This document shows positions 56,408 through 64,000 of a stretch of DNA of 64,000 bases, in pieces. The notes below the pieces were generated by a model. The model had not been told where the DNA came from. It worked only from the letters and a program-made list of their open reading frames with translations, and did no database searches. Both the position numbers and the translations under genes were made by a program. The DNA lies in contig NZ_CP109792.1 of NCBI RefSeq assembly GCF_025857195.1, positions 38,876 through 102,875 of the forward strand, given 5' to 3'. How positions within the stretch are numbered: the first letter of the stretch is position 1; each line of letters starts with the position of its first letter. The DNA is from Leisingera thetidis. Lineage in GTDB: Bacteria; Pseudomonadota; Alphaproteobacteria; Rhodobacterales; Rhodobacteraceae.

Positions 56408-58203
56408 ACACAACGCTTATCACCCTCTTCATGCCGCCCAAGGATTGTTTCGGGGATTTCGGTTTCTTCTGCGGTTTTACGGCAACGCCCAAGGTGATGG
56501 GGCAGATCCGGCGCAGCTTTACTGGCGAAATGGCGCGCCCCGTACTAGCCGCGTTCATTCACCCGACAATGAACGCAATTTCGGACATATCGGGTCTAGC
56601 CTGGATGTGGATGCGGCCGCAGGATCGAGGTTACAACCTGTTGCACGCCAAGGTTGCCTTGCTGGGATTTCGCAAGCGCGATGAAGATGGATATATCATC
56701 AGGCTCGCGGTCAGCACGGGAAACTGGACGCAAGACCCTTTGACGGACAGCATTGACCTGTTCTGGTCAATTGACCTTCAGACCGATGATCCGAGAGATC
56801 AGGATATCGCAGATATTCGGGCGGCCTGGAACATGTTCAAATGGCTGCGCCAGCGTGGGGATTGCACGCTGATCGAACGGGAATATGACGGCGCACTACC
56901 CTATGCGCAGCTGGAGGACGAGATTGAGCGCCTTCCGGCCTCTACCTTGCAGCCACGCTTCATCGACAGCCGGTCTAAGGCTTTGCTTCCTCAGGTCGTC
57001 GATCGACTGGGAATAGGAAAAAAGGCAGATCGCCTAATCCTTGGATCCGGTTATTTTGAAGCAGAAGGCGATGGTGGCGCGGGGCTGCCTGAGAGGTTTC
57101 GCAAGAAGCTGGTCAAAGAAAAGCTCTTGAAGAAATCTGCGACTTTGGACCTGTTTCTGAACCCGATGTCCTGTCAAGGTCTGGCCATGCGTGGCCCGGC
57201 CCTGACCGCGGTCGGTTGGAATCTCCGGTGCCCGATTTCCGCTATGCATGGCGAAGACGGGCGACTTCACGCTAAGTTTGTATTGCTCGGCGCAGGTCAC
57301 GACGAGGCCGTTGGGCGCGTCTATTTAGGGTCGGGGAATCTCAGCCGGAACGGATTTGAAAAGGCCGCCAGCGCGGGTGGCAATCTTGAAGCGGGGGTTG
57401 TCGTCGATCTTCCCAAAGGCTTGAAATGGCGCAGCCGAAAGAACAGCAAGCAAGGTTTTGCGACCCTGTTGCCAATCCAGTTCAACGAGACCGTCGAGCC
57501 TTCGAAGCTACAGTCTGGCAGCGGGTTTGTGCCCCCCGAAGAGCCTGAAACCCTGCCGCCAGCGTCTTGGTTGAACTGGAAGGATGATACGCTTTGTGCG
57601 CCAGGCGGGATTGTTCTGGATGTCATAGGTCCGGACGGTGCATCGTGCCCCACGCCCTGCATCTGGCCTGCACCTGCTCCAGCCGTTGTCACGCTGACAC
57701 ATGGTGGCTGGCGCGTTCCCGTGATCGCGGAGGGCGTGCTTGTTGTGCCACGGCCATCCGAATTGACAGTGGAAGACGTCTTGGCCGGCCTGCAGGCGTT
57801 CCCAGAACCCTTAGACGCAGATCAGCCCGATGACGGACCCGAAGGCGGTGAGCCAATGGTGGAAGCCTCGGATACCCCGGATTTGCCACCCGCAACCTAT
57901 GCTATTCGCCGGATGATGAGCCTTCTGGTGCGGCTCGGCGAGACCCAGGCAAGACTTGACCCGCGAGATTGGCAGCGTTGGTGTCGAGAACTGCGTCACA
58001 CCTTGCGCGCGATCTGCAAGCAGGAGCAGCCGATGATTGGCTTTTTTCGCGATGCGAAGGCAAATCCCTTGCCGGCACTAATGGACCCGCGGATGTGCCC
58101 TGACGATATCGACCTGACCCTGCTGGAACAATCGTTGAAGGCTGTAGCTCGGGAATGGAAGATCGATGACCTTCCGTCGCTTTGGGCTGACGAGGGCATG
58201 TGA
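56404..58203 (+). CDS. Tdp1-like phospholipase-D-fold protein
   Basis: A 599-residue protein with two H-x-K motifs: LLHAKVALLGF (His81, Lys83), followed by AVSTGNWTQD, and RLHAKFVLLGAG (His289, Lys291), followed by VYLGSGNLSRNGF. This pairing of HxK and S/G-GN matches the PLD superfamily, and the GN-type second elements recall tyrosyl-DNA phosphodiesterase. Two such motifs form one active site that cleaves phosphodiester or DNA-protein bonds. The last 230 residues (after about residue 370) are an unrecognised domain. It overlaps the upstream gene by 4 bp and precedes the SNF2-like gene by 1 bp. Confidence 0.85.
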   Translation: MNTTLITLFMPPKDCFGDFGFFCGFTATPKVMGQIRRSFTGEMARPVLAAFIHPTMNAISDISGLAWMWMRPQDRGYNLLHAKVALLGFRKRDEDGYIIRLAVSTGNWTQDPLTDSIDLFWSIDLQTDDPRDQDIADIRAAWNMFKWLRQRGDCTLIEREYDGALPYAQLEDEIERLPASTLQPRFIDSRSKALLPQVVDRLGIGKKADRLILGSGYFEAEGDGGAGLPERFRKKLVKEKLLKKSATLDLFLNPMSCQGLAMRGPALTAVGWNLRCPISAMHGEDGRLHAKFVLLGAGHDEAVGRVYLGSGNLSRNGFEKAASAGGNLEAGVVVDLPKGLKWRSRKNSKQGFATLLPIQFNETVEPSKLQSGSGFVPPEEPETLPPASWLNWKDDTLCAPGGIVLDVIGPDGASCPTPCIWPAPAPAVVTLTHGGWRVPVIAEGVLVVPRPSELTVEDVLAGLQAFPEPLDADQPDDGPEGGEPMVEASDTPDLPPATYAIRRMMSLLVRLGETQARLDPRDWQRWCRELRHTLRAICKQEQPMIGFFRDAKANPLPALMDPRMCPDDIDLTLLEQSLKAVAREWKIDDLPSLWADEGM

Positions 58204-58204
58204 C

Positions 58205-60751
58205 ATGGATTGGATGAAGGCGGCTGATTATCTTGAGCAGCTCGCGTCGCAACAGACGGATGAACCGCTTGATGCTGGACAGCGCGCATCTGTTGCGCAA
58301 CTTGCTGCGCGGATCAGATCCGGTCAGCGGGCCGCTTTGCTGGCCGACGAAGTCGGGATGGGCAAAACCCGAATAGCGGTTGCACTCATTTCAGCAGTTC
58401 GCAACGTGGGCGGCAGAGCTGCGATTGTGCTCCCTGCTGGGTTGGGCGTGCAGTGGCAGAAGGAACTGAGGCTATTTCAACCTGATGACCAGACTCTGCT
58501 ACCGTTGCGCAGCTATGACGGATTTATCGCAGGTTTCCTCACTGAAGAAGATGCCGAAGGAAATGAAAAACACAAACGCAAACACAAGGACTGGCTAAGG
58601 AACCGTAGGCAGCAACGCGAATTACCCCAAAAGGGGTGGGCCGACGAAGAGGTCTTGATGATCTCTCATACTTTTGCAGCGATGCGCTTCCCGAATCCAA
58701 GCGACGGTCCGGCAGGTGGATGGCGGCGTGAATTGCTTCCGAATGTTGCGCGATTGCTGGCCGGGCAACGGCGCAATTTCATGCGCAACAGCTTTCACCG
58801 TGGTGAGGTCAGCCAGGTCCATGCCACCCGCCGCGCCGCCCGCACGATTGCCGACACTATCATTGAACACGGTTTGTGTCGGAGCGTGCTCGATGATTTG
58901 GCCGGCGACCACCGATGGCTTGCGGCCGATGAATACAAGCGCAAGATCCTTCCACTCATAGGGTACGGGCTGGGTCGGTTCGACCTGATCGTCGTTGATG
59001 AAGCCCACAAGGCCCGTGGGGAGGATTCCAGCCTTTCGCGCATTCTCGGGCCAGTCAGTTGGGAGTCCGATGATCCATTCCGCCTCGGGATGACGGCCAC
59101 GCCTGTTGAACTGGATTCTGCTCAATGGATTGACACACTAGGTCGGATCAGCGGTCGGGACGACGGCGAGGATGTTACTTCGCTCGCCGAACTCGCCGAA
59201 TGGATCAGCGGCTATGTCGACGTGGTCAAACGCATCCAGATCGAGGAACTGGATAACCCGTTGACCGAAGGTTTCGAGAGCACTTCCTCGCGTTTCCAGC
59301 ACGCCCTGCGCCCGTTTGTCCTGCGGCGTGACAAGCGCCACGACCCACAGATTCGCGCATTTCAAGAAGCGCATGGAGATTATCGCATCGTCGAAGACTT
59401 GAAAGTATCTCCCGCAACGGAGGGGTTCACGCGCGACTGGCTGCGTCGGTTTTGTGCCGCTGAAGCGCTTTCTATCCTGCCGCAGGATGACCATCGCGTG
59501 AAGCGTGTAAGACTTTCGGTCGCCCAAGGATACGGTTTTGGTCTCGCGCCCGAATCCGAAACTGCTGAACAGCTGCCGCAGGACGATGAGTTAGAAGGCC
59601 CGCAGTCATTCTGGTTCGATGCCTTCCGTGGCCAGCCCGCGGATATCTACACCCATCCTGCGATACTAGCCGCTGTTCGACTGATCGAGTCTTATGTCGA
59701 ACGGCACGAAAAGGTTCTCGTTTTCGGGCGTTTCATAGCTCCGATGGATGCGCTGACCCGCCTATTGGACGCGCGCGAAATGCTCCGGCGGCTCAGAGAT
59801 GGACGGCACTGGCCGGCCTCAAAAGTACGGGACGAGAGCGAACCCGCCGTTCTTGCCGCCATGAATGACCCTGATCTCTGTGTGACGACAGGCGGTATCA
59901 CTTCGATCAACCAGATACTGACCGAGCGATATCGAAAATGGTCCAGTGCGCGCCGAACAGAGCTTGCAAGGCTGCATCGTGAAATCGAAGCCCTAGCACC
60001 GCAGGATGATACCGCCGCGCTGTTGGTTGGCTATTTGCGCCAAGATGACGATGGTGAAGAGCTGCAAGGCGATATCGGGGCACTACTGGAGGCGCTTGGC
60101 GACAGGCGTGCGAGCGCTGACGCACCGTGGTCCGGCAACGAAATGCTAGCGCTGTTCAAAGGGCTGCTGGATGAATTATCAACCGATGAAGAGCAAGAAA
60201 ACGACAGTGTTTTGCAGTCCAGGCTGGCCTCGTATCTTCAGGACTTTTCTGGGCGCGAGGGCAATTTTGCCCGTATGATGTCTGGCGCGACCCTACCTCA
60301 AACACGCCGCTTGTTGCAGTCCGCATTCAACCGCGCCTCCAGCTGGCCAATGGTGCTCCTCGCTCAGTCCCGCGTTGGGCGAGAGGGGTTAAACCTGCAT
60401 GAAGCCTGCCGCACCGTGGTCATACTGCATGCAGAATGGAACCCGGGTATTGTCGAACAACAGATTGGTCGCGTGGACCGCAAGGGTAGCTGTTGGCTGA
60501 AAGACTTGGATAATTGGCATGGGCACGCCGAGGGCGACCCCCCACGTATACGCATTCATCCTGTCGTTGTCAGCGGAACCTATGATGATCACAACTGGCA
60601 GGTCCTGAAGGAACGTTGGATGGAGCTGCGTGCACAATTACACGGGGAAGTTTTGCCGCATCAGGGAACCCACGCAGCAATTTCCCCAGAACTCGAAGCT
60701 CTTAGGAACCGTATCATAGTAGCCACGCCAAGCTTTGCGCCATGGGAGTGA
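58205..60751 (+). CDS. SNF2-like superfamily 2 helicase/translocase
   Basis: An 848-residue SF2 ATPase. It has Walker A LLADEVGMGKTRIAVALI (about residue 48), DEAH box LIVVDEAHKARGEDSS (about residue 264), motif III RLGMTATPVE, and the C-terminal motifs LLAQSRVGREGLNLHEACRTVVILHAEWNPGIVEQQIGRVDRKGS typical of SNF2/RapA-type translocases. A charged insertion of about 250 residues separates the two RecA lobes. The ATG at 58205, two bases after the upstream stop, is preferred over an earlier ATG at 58166. It is the last large gene of the operon and should move on or remodel duplex DNA. Confidence 0.88.
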   Translation: MDWMKAADYLEQLASQQTDEPLDAGQRASVAQLAARIRSGQRAALLADEVGMGKTRIAVALISAVRNVGGRAAIVLPAGLGVQWQKELRLFQPDDQTLLPLRSYDGFIAGFLTEEDAEGNEKHKRKHKDWLRNRRQQRELPQKGWADEEVLMISHTFAAMRFPNPSDGPAGGWRRELLPNVARLLAGQRRNFMRNSFHRGEVSQVHATRRAARTIADTIIEHGLCRSVLDDLAGDHRWLAADEYKRKILPLIGYGLGRFDLIVVDEAHKARGEDSSLSRILGPVSWESDDPFRLGMTATPVELDSAQWIDTLGRISGRDDGEDVTSLAELAEWISGYVDVVKRIQIEELDNPLTEGFESTSSRFQHALRPFVLRRDKRHDPQIRAFQEAHGDYRIVEDLKVSPATEGFTRDWLRRFCAAEALSILPQDDHRVKRVRLSVAQGYGFGLAPESETAEQLPQDDELEGPQSFWFDAFRGQPADIYTHPAILAAVRLIESYVERHEKVLVFGRFIAPMDALTRLLDAREMLRRLRDGRHWPASKVRDESEPAVLAAMNDPDLCVTTGGITSINQILTERYRKWSSARRTELARLHREIEALAPQDDTAALLVGYLRQDDDGEELQGDIGALLEALGDRRASADAPWSGNEMLALFKGLLDELSTDEEQENDSVLQSRLASYLQDFSGREGNFARMMSGATLPQTRRLLQSAFNRASSWPMVLLAQSRVGREGLNLHEACRTVVILHAEWNPGIVEQQIGRVDRKGSCWLKDLDNWHGHAEGDPPRIRIHPVVVSGTYDDHNWQVLKERWMELRAQLHGEVLPHQGTHAAISPELEALRNRIIVATPSFAPWE

Positions 60752-60812
60752 TGTGAAGTTCCATAAACACCAACGGATGGTCACAATCATATTCATACAC
60801 CAGGAGAAGCTA

Positions 60813-61259
60813 TTGAACCTTCAACGCGCCATCGAAATCGCTGCGGAAGCCCATCGGGGACAAACCGACAAGGCCGGCGCGCCGTATCTGCTACATCCGC
60901 TCCGGGTGATGATGTCATTGGAGACCGACGACGAACGGATCGTAGGCGTTCTGCATGACGTGGTCGAAGACGGCCCTGGCTGGACATTCAAGCGCCTTGA
61001 GGGAGAAGGTTTCTCGCCGACTGTGCTCGACGCCTTACGCCTTGTCACGAAGAGGCCCGAGGATGAAGGCGACAGCGAGGCCGTCTACGTGGCCTTCGTC
61101 CGACGCGCCAGGGGCAACAAGATCGCGCGCCGGGTCAAAACGGCCGACATCCTCGACAACCTGAACGCTTCGCGACTGTCGGCACTGACCGAAAAGGACA
61201 TGCGCCGCATGAACCGCTATCTGGCTGCTCTGCGAGAGCTGCGGGACGCGGAAGCCTGA
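60813..61259 (+). CDS. RelA/SpoT-type HD domain protein
   Basis: A protein of about 148 residues with the HD-hydrolase pattern AHRGQTDKAGAPYLLHPLRVMM...IVGVLHDVVEDGPGW (HD at LHDVVED) and RVKTADILDNLNASR, as in the hydrolase part of RelA/SpoT proteins. It may degrade (p)ppGpp or a related nucleotide. I choose a TTG (60813) preceded by AGGAGA; the frame opens earlier (60735), overlapping the helicase gene. It follows the helicase closely but is a common solitary gene in alphaproteobacteria, so it may not belong to the system. Confidence 0.75.
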   Translation: MNLQRAIEIAAEAHRGQTDKAGAPYLLHPLRVMMSLETDDERIVGVLHDVVEDGPGWTFKRLEGEGFSPTVLDALRLVTKRPEDEGDSEAVYVAFVRRARGNKIARRVKTADILDNLNASRLSALTEKDMRRMNRYLAALRELRDAEA

Positions 61260-61277
61260 AGGGAAAAAATCCGGGAA

Positions 61278-62513
61278 TCACTGGCGCGCGGCCAGCACAT
61301 CGAAGAAATCTTCAGCCAGCAGTTCATCATGCCTTTCGGGCATCGAATTTGCCTCTGTTGAGCGCGGCTCGACGATCCGCCACATTCGGTATCGTCCCTG
61401 CCCCGTAACCTCCCGAATGAGACCCTGCTCGTCCATCCAGTCGATGTTGCGCTGAACCGTTGCCCGATGCGTGCCTGTCATTTTCTCGGCCATCTGTACT
61501 GAGACCAGCGGCCAGCTTGCGAAGAGGTTCCGCAGCATCGGCGGCGTCTTGCCCGAGAGGGGAGCCATCGCGCGCTCTGCGGCAGCCGCCCAAGCCTCGA
61601 TCCCCTCGAGCCTGCGCAGGGCTGCGAATGTCGCGCTCTCCATCGCGTTCAGCCAGCGTGCTAACCGGGCGGGCGGGTCCCCGATCGCGCGGAAGCCCCC
61701 TCCCCCGCCCATGGCGATGGGGGCGAAGATCGCGCCGGGCGCGCTCCCCGACGGCGCGAGATCGGCGATCGCGACACGCGCAGCCGTCACTGCGGCCTCC
61801 AGCGGGTCATCGACCGGTGAAAGCTCCGCGACGTGCCAGAGATGAAAACCCATGCAGGCCCGCGCTGCGGGGTGGAGGTCTTCGGCCTGATCCATCATCG
61901 CGAGCCATCCGGCGGCCCGGTCATCGAAGGCTTCTCGCTCTGCCATCTCGACCATGCGCGAGGGAGCCTTAGCCTCGTCGAGACGCTCCCCCTGCCCCGG
62001 ACGGGCGCGCCGATCAAGGAATGTCTCGAGGTCGCCCACACCTGACCGACGCGCCAACGGCGCGGGTCCGACGGTCAGCCGCCGCACGGTCCAGCCGATC
62101 CGGTGCAGCGCCTGCGCATCATCCGTTACGGTCGAAACCCGCAGCGCCATGTAAAGCGAAAGCCGGTCGAGGCCGATCCGGTCTTGCGTGAGCCAGCTGA
62201 GATCCGCGGCTTCGATCAGGGCGAGCCGTTGCCGCCAGCCAGCCGGGCCGCGGCGCAGGCGTTCATCGAGGATCCCCAGGCGCGCAGCAACACGGGCGAG
62301 CTGCGCCGCCTGCCCGGCCTCGGCCGCGCGCCAGGCATCGACGACATCGGATTCCTTCGGCTCAGGTGCAGGTCCGGGAGGCAGGTAATCCGGTTCGTCC
62401 TCCATCGGCCCTGGCAGGAACCAGAGGTCAGCGTCATCCCGGTCCTCGGACGCCTCCATGTCCTCAAGAGCCACCCCGTCGTCGTCCATGTATGTTTGGC
62501 GAAATCGGTTCAT
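61278..62513 (-). CDS. DUF1612-like protein with C-terminal HTH
   Basis: A 411-residue protein. After an acidic, proline-rich N-terminus (about residues 1-60) comes a helical region (DERLRRGPAGWRQRLALIEAADLSWLTQDRIGLDRLSLYMAL) that resembles DUF1612 proteins common on alphaproteobacterial plasmids. The C-terminal HTH is LRNLFASWPLVSVQMAEKMTGTHRATVQRNIDWMDEQGLIREVTGQGRYRMWRI. It is likely a DNA-binding protein, perhaps autoregulated through the repeat at its start. Its function is not known to me. Confidence 0.6.
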   Translation of the reverse strand: MNRFRQTYMDDDGVALEDMEASEDRDDADLWFLPGPMEDEPDYLPPGPAPEPKESDVVDAWRAAEAGQAAQLARVAARLGILDERLRRGPAGWRQRLALIEAADLSWLTQDRIGLDRLSLYMALRVSTVTDDAQALHRIGWTVRRLTVGPAPLARRSGVGDLETFLDRRARPGQGERLDEAKAPSRMVEMAEREAFDDRAAGWLAMMDQAEDLHPAARACMGFHLWHVAELSPVDDPLEAAVTAARVAIADLAPSGSAPGAIFAPIAMGGGGGFRAIGDPPARLARWLNAMESATFAALRRLEGIEAWAAAAERAMAPLSGKTPPMLRNLFASWPLVSVQMAEKMTGTHRATVQRNIDWMDEQGLIREVTGQGRYRMWRIVEPRSTEANSMPERHDELLAEDFFDVLAARQ

Positions 62514-62543
62514 GCGCGCTTTATACGGCCATTATGCGCGCTT
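62512..62543. repeat. direct repeat over the DUF1612-like start
   Basis: ATGCGCGCTT occurs at 62512-62521 and again at 62534-62543, 22 bp (two helical turns) apart. The first copy overlaps the start codon (complement of CAT, 62511-62513). This suits an autoregulatory operator. Confidence 0.45.
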
Positions 62544-62704
62544 GGCGATGGACTTTGATAGCCTGCGTTTTCCTTCTACTATAGAGGCGGCCGAGGATCC
62601 TGTCTTCTTCATAGCGATGGAGCACCTCTCGTGGGCTTCAGCCCAGAGATAAAAGGCTTCCCGAACTAAGCGCGACGAGGGAGACACCCCTTGCGCGCGT
62701 TTAC

Positions 62705-62716
62705 AAACGGTCGTTT
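62705..62716. promoter_or_regulatory. AAACG/CGTTT inverted repeat upstream of the recombinase
   Basis: AAACG-gt-CGTTT lies 36 bp before the recombinase ATG, and another CAAACGG follows at 62737-62743. The intervening sequence is AT-rich (GATATATAAAATT). It may be the promoter and a recombinase-binding subsite, as resolvases often bind next to their own gene. Confidence 0.4.
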
Positions 62717-62752
62717 ATTAGCGATATATAAAATTGCAAACGGCTCTTTTCC

Positions 62753-63634
62753 ATGCCCCTGATAGGCTATGCGCGCGTCTCCACAGAGGATCAGACCCCC
62801 CTGCCCCAGTCCGAGGCGCTGCAATCGGCAGGCTGTGCCGAGATCTTTGAAGAGCACGCCTCAGGCGGCAATCGCACGCGGCCGGTGCTTGCACGTGTGC
62901 TGGAACGGATTGGAAAGGGCGACACGCTGGTCGTCGTTCGGATTGATCGGCTTGCGCGGTCTCTGTCGCACTTGCTTGAGGTGATCGAAAGACTGGAGGG
63001 CAAGGAGGCGTTCTTCCGCTCGCTCCAGGACCCGATCGACACTGCCTCGCCTCAGGGCAAGTTCACGTTGCAGGTACTGGGCGCCGCGGCCGAGTTCGAG
63101 CGCGCCCTGATCCGCGAACGCACCAAAGCGGGGCTTGCCTCGGCACGCTCAAAGGGCCGCGTCGGCGGCAACCCAGGTCTTCGCGCCAAGGACCCTGAAG
63201 CGCTGCGCAAGGTGCGGTTGGCACGACAGGACGGCTACATGGAGCGCTTGAACGAGACAGCGCAGGATTGGGTGCCCCAGGTGCGGCGCCTAAGGCCGGA
63301 TATGGCCTGGGAAGATGTGCTGCGGATCATTAATGGCCCCCTGCCCCACGGCCGCCACTGGACCCAAAGCCGTTTACTCCGCGCTGTGAAGGCATATGTG
63401 CGGGACGGGTTCCTGCCCGCTGAAGTGCTTGGACGCGCTGGACGTCGCGAAACCGACGATCGCCTGCCTGCGATTGTCGCCGCAATCAAAGGTGCTGACC
63501 CCGAGATCACCTTGCAGGCAATCTGCGACCGACTCGAATCCATGCGTGAGCGCACCCCTCGCGGTCGAACCAGCTGGCAGCCTTCCTCAGTCAGAATGCT
63601 GCTGGAGCGTGCAGAGCGCCTCGGCCTTTTGTAG
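62753..63634 (+). CDS. serine recombinase (resolvase/invertase family)
   Basis: A 293-residue small-serine-recombinase-type protein with an unusually long C-terminus. The catalytic domain has LIGYARVSTEDQTPLPQSEAL (Ser10), LVVVRIDRLARSLSHLLEVI and GKFTLQVLGAAAEFERALIRERTKAGLASARSKGRVGG. A normal resolvase ends about residue 190; here about 110 further residues (LPHGRHWTQSRLLRAVKAYVRDG; PRGRTSWQPSSVRMLLERAERLGLL) add HTH-like helices. It may resolve plasmid multimers or cointegrates. Confidence 0.9.
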   Translation: MPLIGYARVSTEDQTPLPQSEALQSAGCAEIFEEHASGGNRTRPVLARVLERIGKGDTLVVVRIDRLARSLSHLLEVIERLEGKEAFFRSLQDPIDTASPQGKFTLQVLGAAAEFERALIRERTKAGLASARSKGRVGGNPGLRAKDPEALRKVRLARQDGYMERLNETAQDWVPQVRRLRPDMAWEDVLRIINGPLPHGRHWTQSRLLRAVKAYVRDGFLPAEVLGRAGRRETDDRLPAIVAAIKGADPEITLQAICDRLESMRERTPRGRTSWQPSSVRMLLERAERLGLL

Positions 63635-64000
63635 GCGCTAATGGTCGGCAAACCACTCTGTTCGCTCGGCCCAAATCTTCCAGAATCATCGCCTCAATTG
63701 GATGAAAGCCACGTAAATATCCAACAAAGCCTTGGGGTTAGTTCGCGCGAGCAGAAAATATCTCGAATGGTTTCGGATTCGCCAGACACGGTCTTTATCG
63801 TTGGTAATCAATGCGTTATCTAGCGCAAGCCCCGCGCGACCAAATTGGTGCTGTGGATAACTTTTCCACTACATCTAGATTCTTCTTGCCGGACTCAGAT
63901 GTTCGTGGCATCTCCATTCTGACGGCAAAACGCGTCAGAAGTGGCTTCGACCGTCAGAACGACAAAGAGCCTTAGCAAAGGCCATGAGAGGCGGCAGAAC
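63635..64000. other. region after the recombinase, with repeats
   Basis: No convincing gene is seen in the last 366 bp. An AT-rich stretch (about 63837-63890) contains GTGGATAACTTTTCCAC, which holds a DnaA-box-like TGTGGATAA. CGTCAGAA boxes follow: inverted at 63917-63924 and direct at 63933-63940 and 63952-63959. The combination could be part of a replication or partition locus that continues outside the window. Confidence 0.4.

Noticed and set aside
49432..60751. Assignment of the PLD-plus-helicase operon to DISARM or BREX
   Set aside because: No methyltransferase, DUF1998, PglZ or BrxC-like gene is present, and the AddAB-like pair is foreign to both.
1..64000. CRISPR arrays, tRNA and rRNA genes
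   Set aside because: No regularly spaced repeat series, cloverleaf or conserved rRNA stretch was noticed; a dedicated scan was not possible.

Overview
The window looks like part of a conjugative plasmid or integrated conjugative element from an alphaproteobacterium, most likely a member of the Rhodobacterales. The basis is the GC-rich coding sequence, a VirD2-type relaxase with VirC1/VirC2-like accessory genes, a VirB/VirD4 type IV secretion system, and the style of the IS66 and IS3 insertions. No chromosomal housekeeping genes, rRNA, tRNA or CRISPR array were seen. All family assignments are from reading motifs by eye; no database search was possible. Layout: 1-751 is the end of an IS66 copy that truncates a fic gene (752-1729). 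1850-9072 is the DNA-processing module: virC2-like and virC1-like genes, a gene-free stretch with nested inverted repeats that is a good oriT candidate, a MobC-like gene, the relaxase and virD4. 9073-16508 is accessory cargo: an IS66 remnant, an XRE/DUF4258 pair, an unknown gene, and a two-gene cassette of a HEPN-like/RecD-like helicase plus a TPR/OB protein. 16548-27819 is the virB operon on the minus strand, in the order 108-aa protein, virB1, B2, B3, B4, lipoprotein, B5-transglycosylase fusion, B5, B8, B9, B10, B11, 139-aa protein, B6. 28330-38392 is a defence block: mcrC, mcrB, a TM0106-type nuclease-helicase and a small gene on the minus strand, divergent from a WYL regulator and a HEPN-like gene. 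38561-44339 is a TrbM/KikA-like gene and a winged-helix gene that is broken by a complete IS66 and then by an IS3-family element. 44679-61259 is a second, unusual defence-like block. 61278-64000 holds a DUF1612-like DNA-binding protein, a serine recombinase and terminal repeats. How the parts work together: relaxase, MobC and VirC1/C2 would process oriT, VirD4 would couple the complex to the VirB channel, and the TrbM-like protein may assist. A 31-bp element upstream of the virB operon recurs with one mismatch upstream of the trbM-like gene, and more loosely upstream of the winged-helix gene, suggesting a shared regulon. The most interesting part is 46732-61259: a WYL regulator, a phosphatase-ADP-ribosylglycohydrolase fusion, an AddB-like nuclease, an AddA/UvrD-like helicase-nuclease, an unknown protein, a Tdp1-like phospholipase-D-fold protein and a SNF2-like helicase. 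The last five are coupled by start/stop overlaps, and a RelA/SpoT-type HD protein follows. I could not match this combination to any named defence system from memory.
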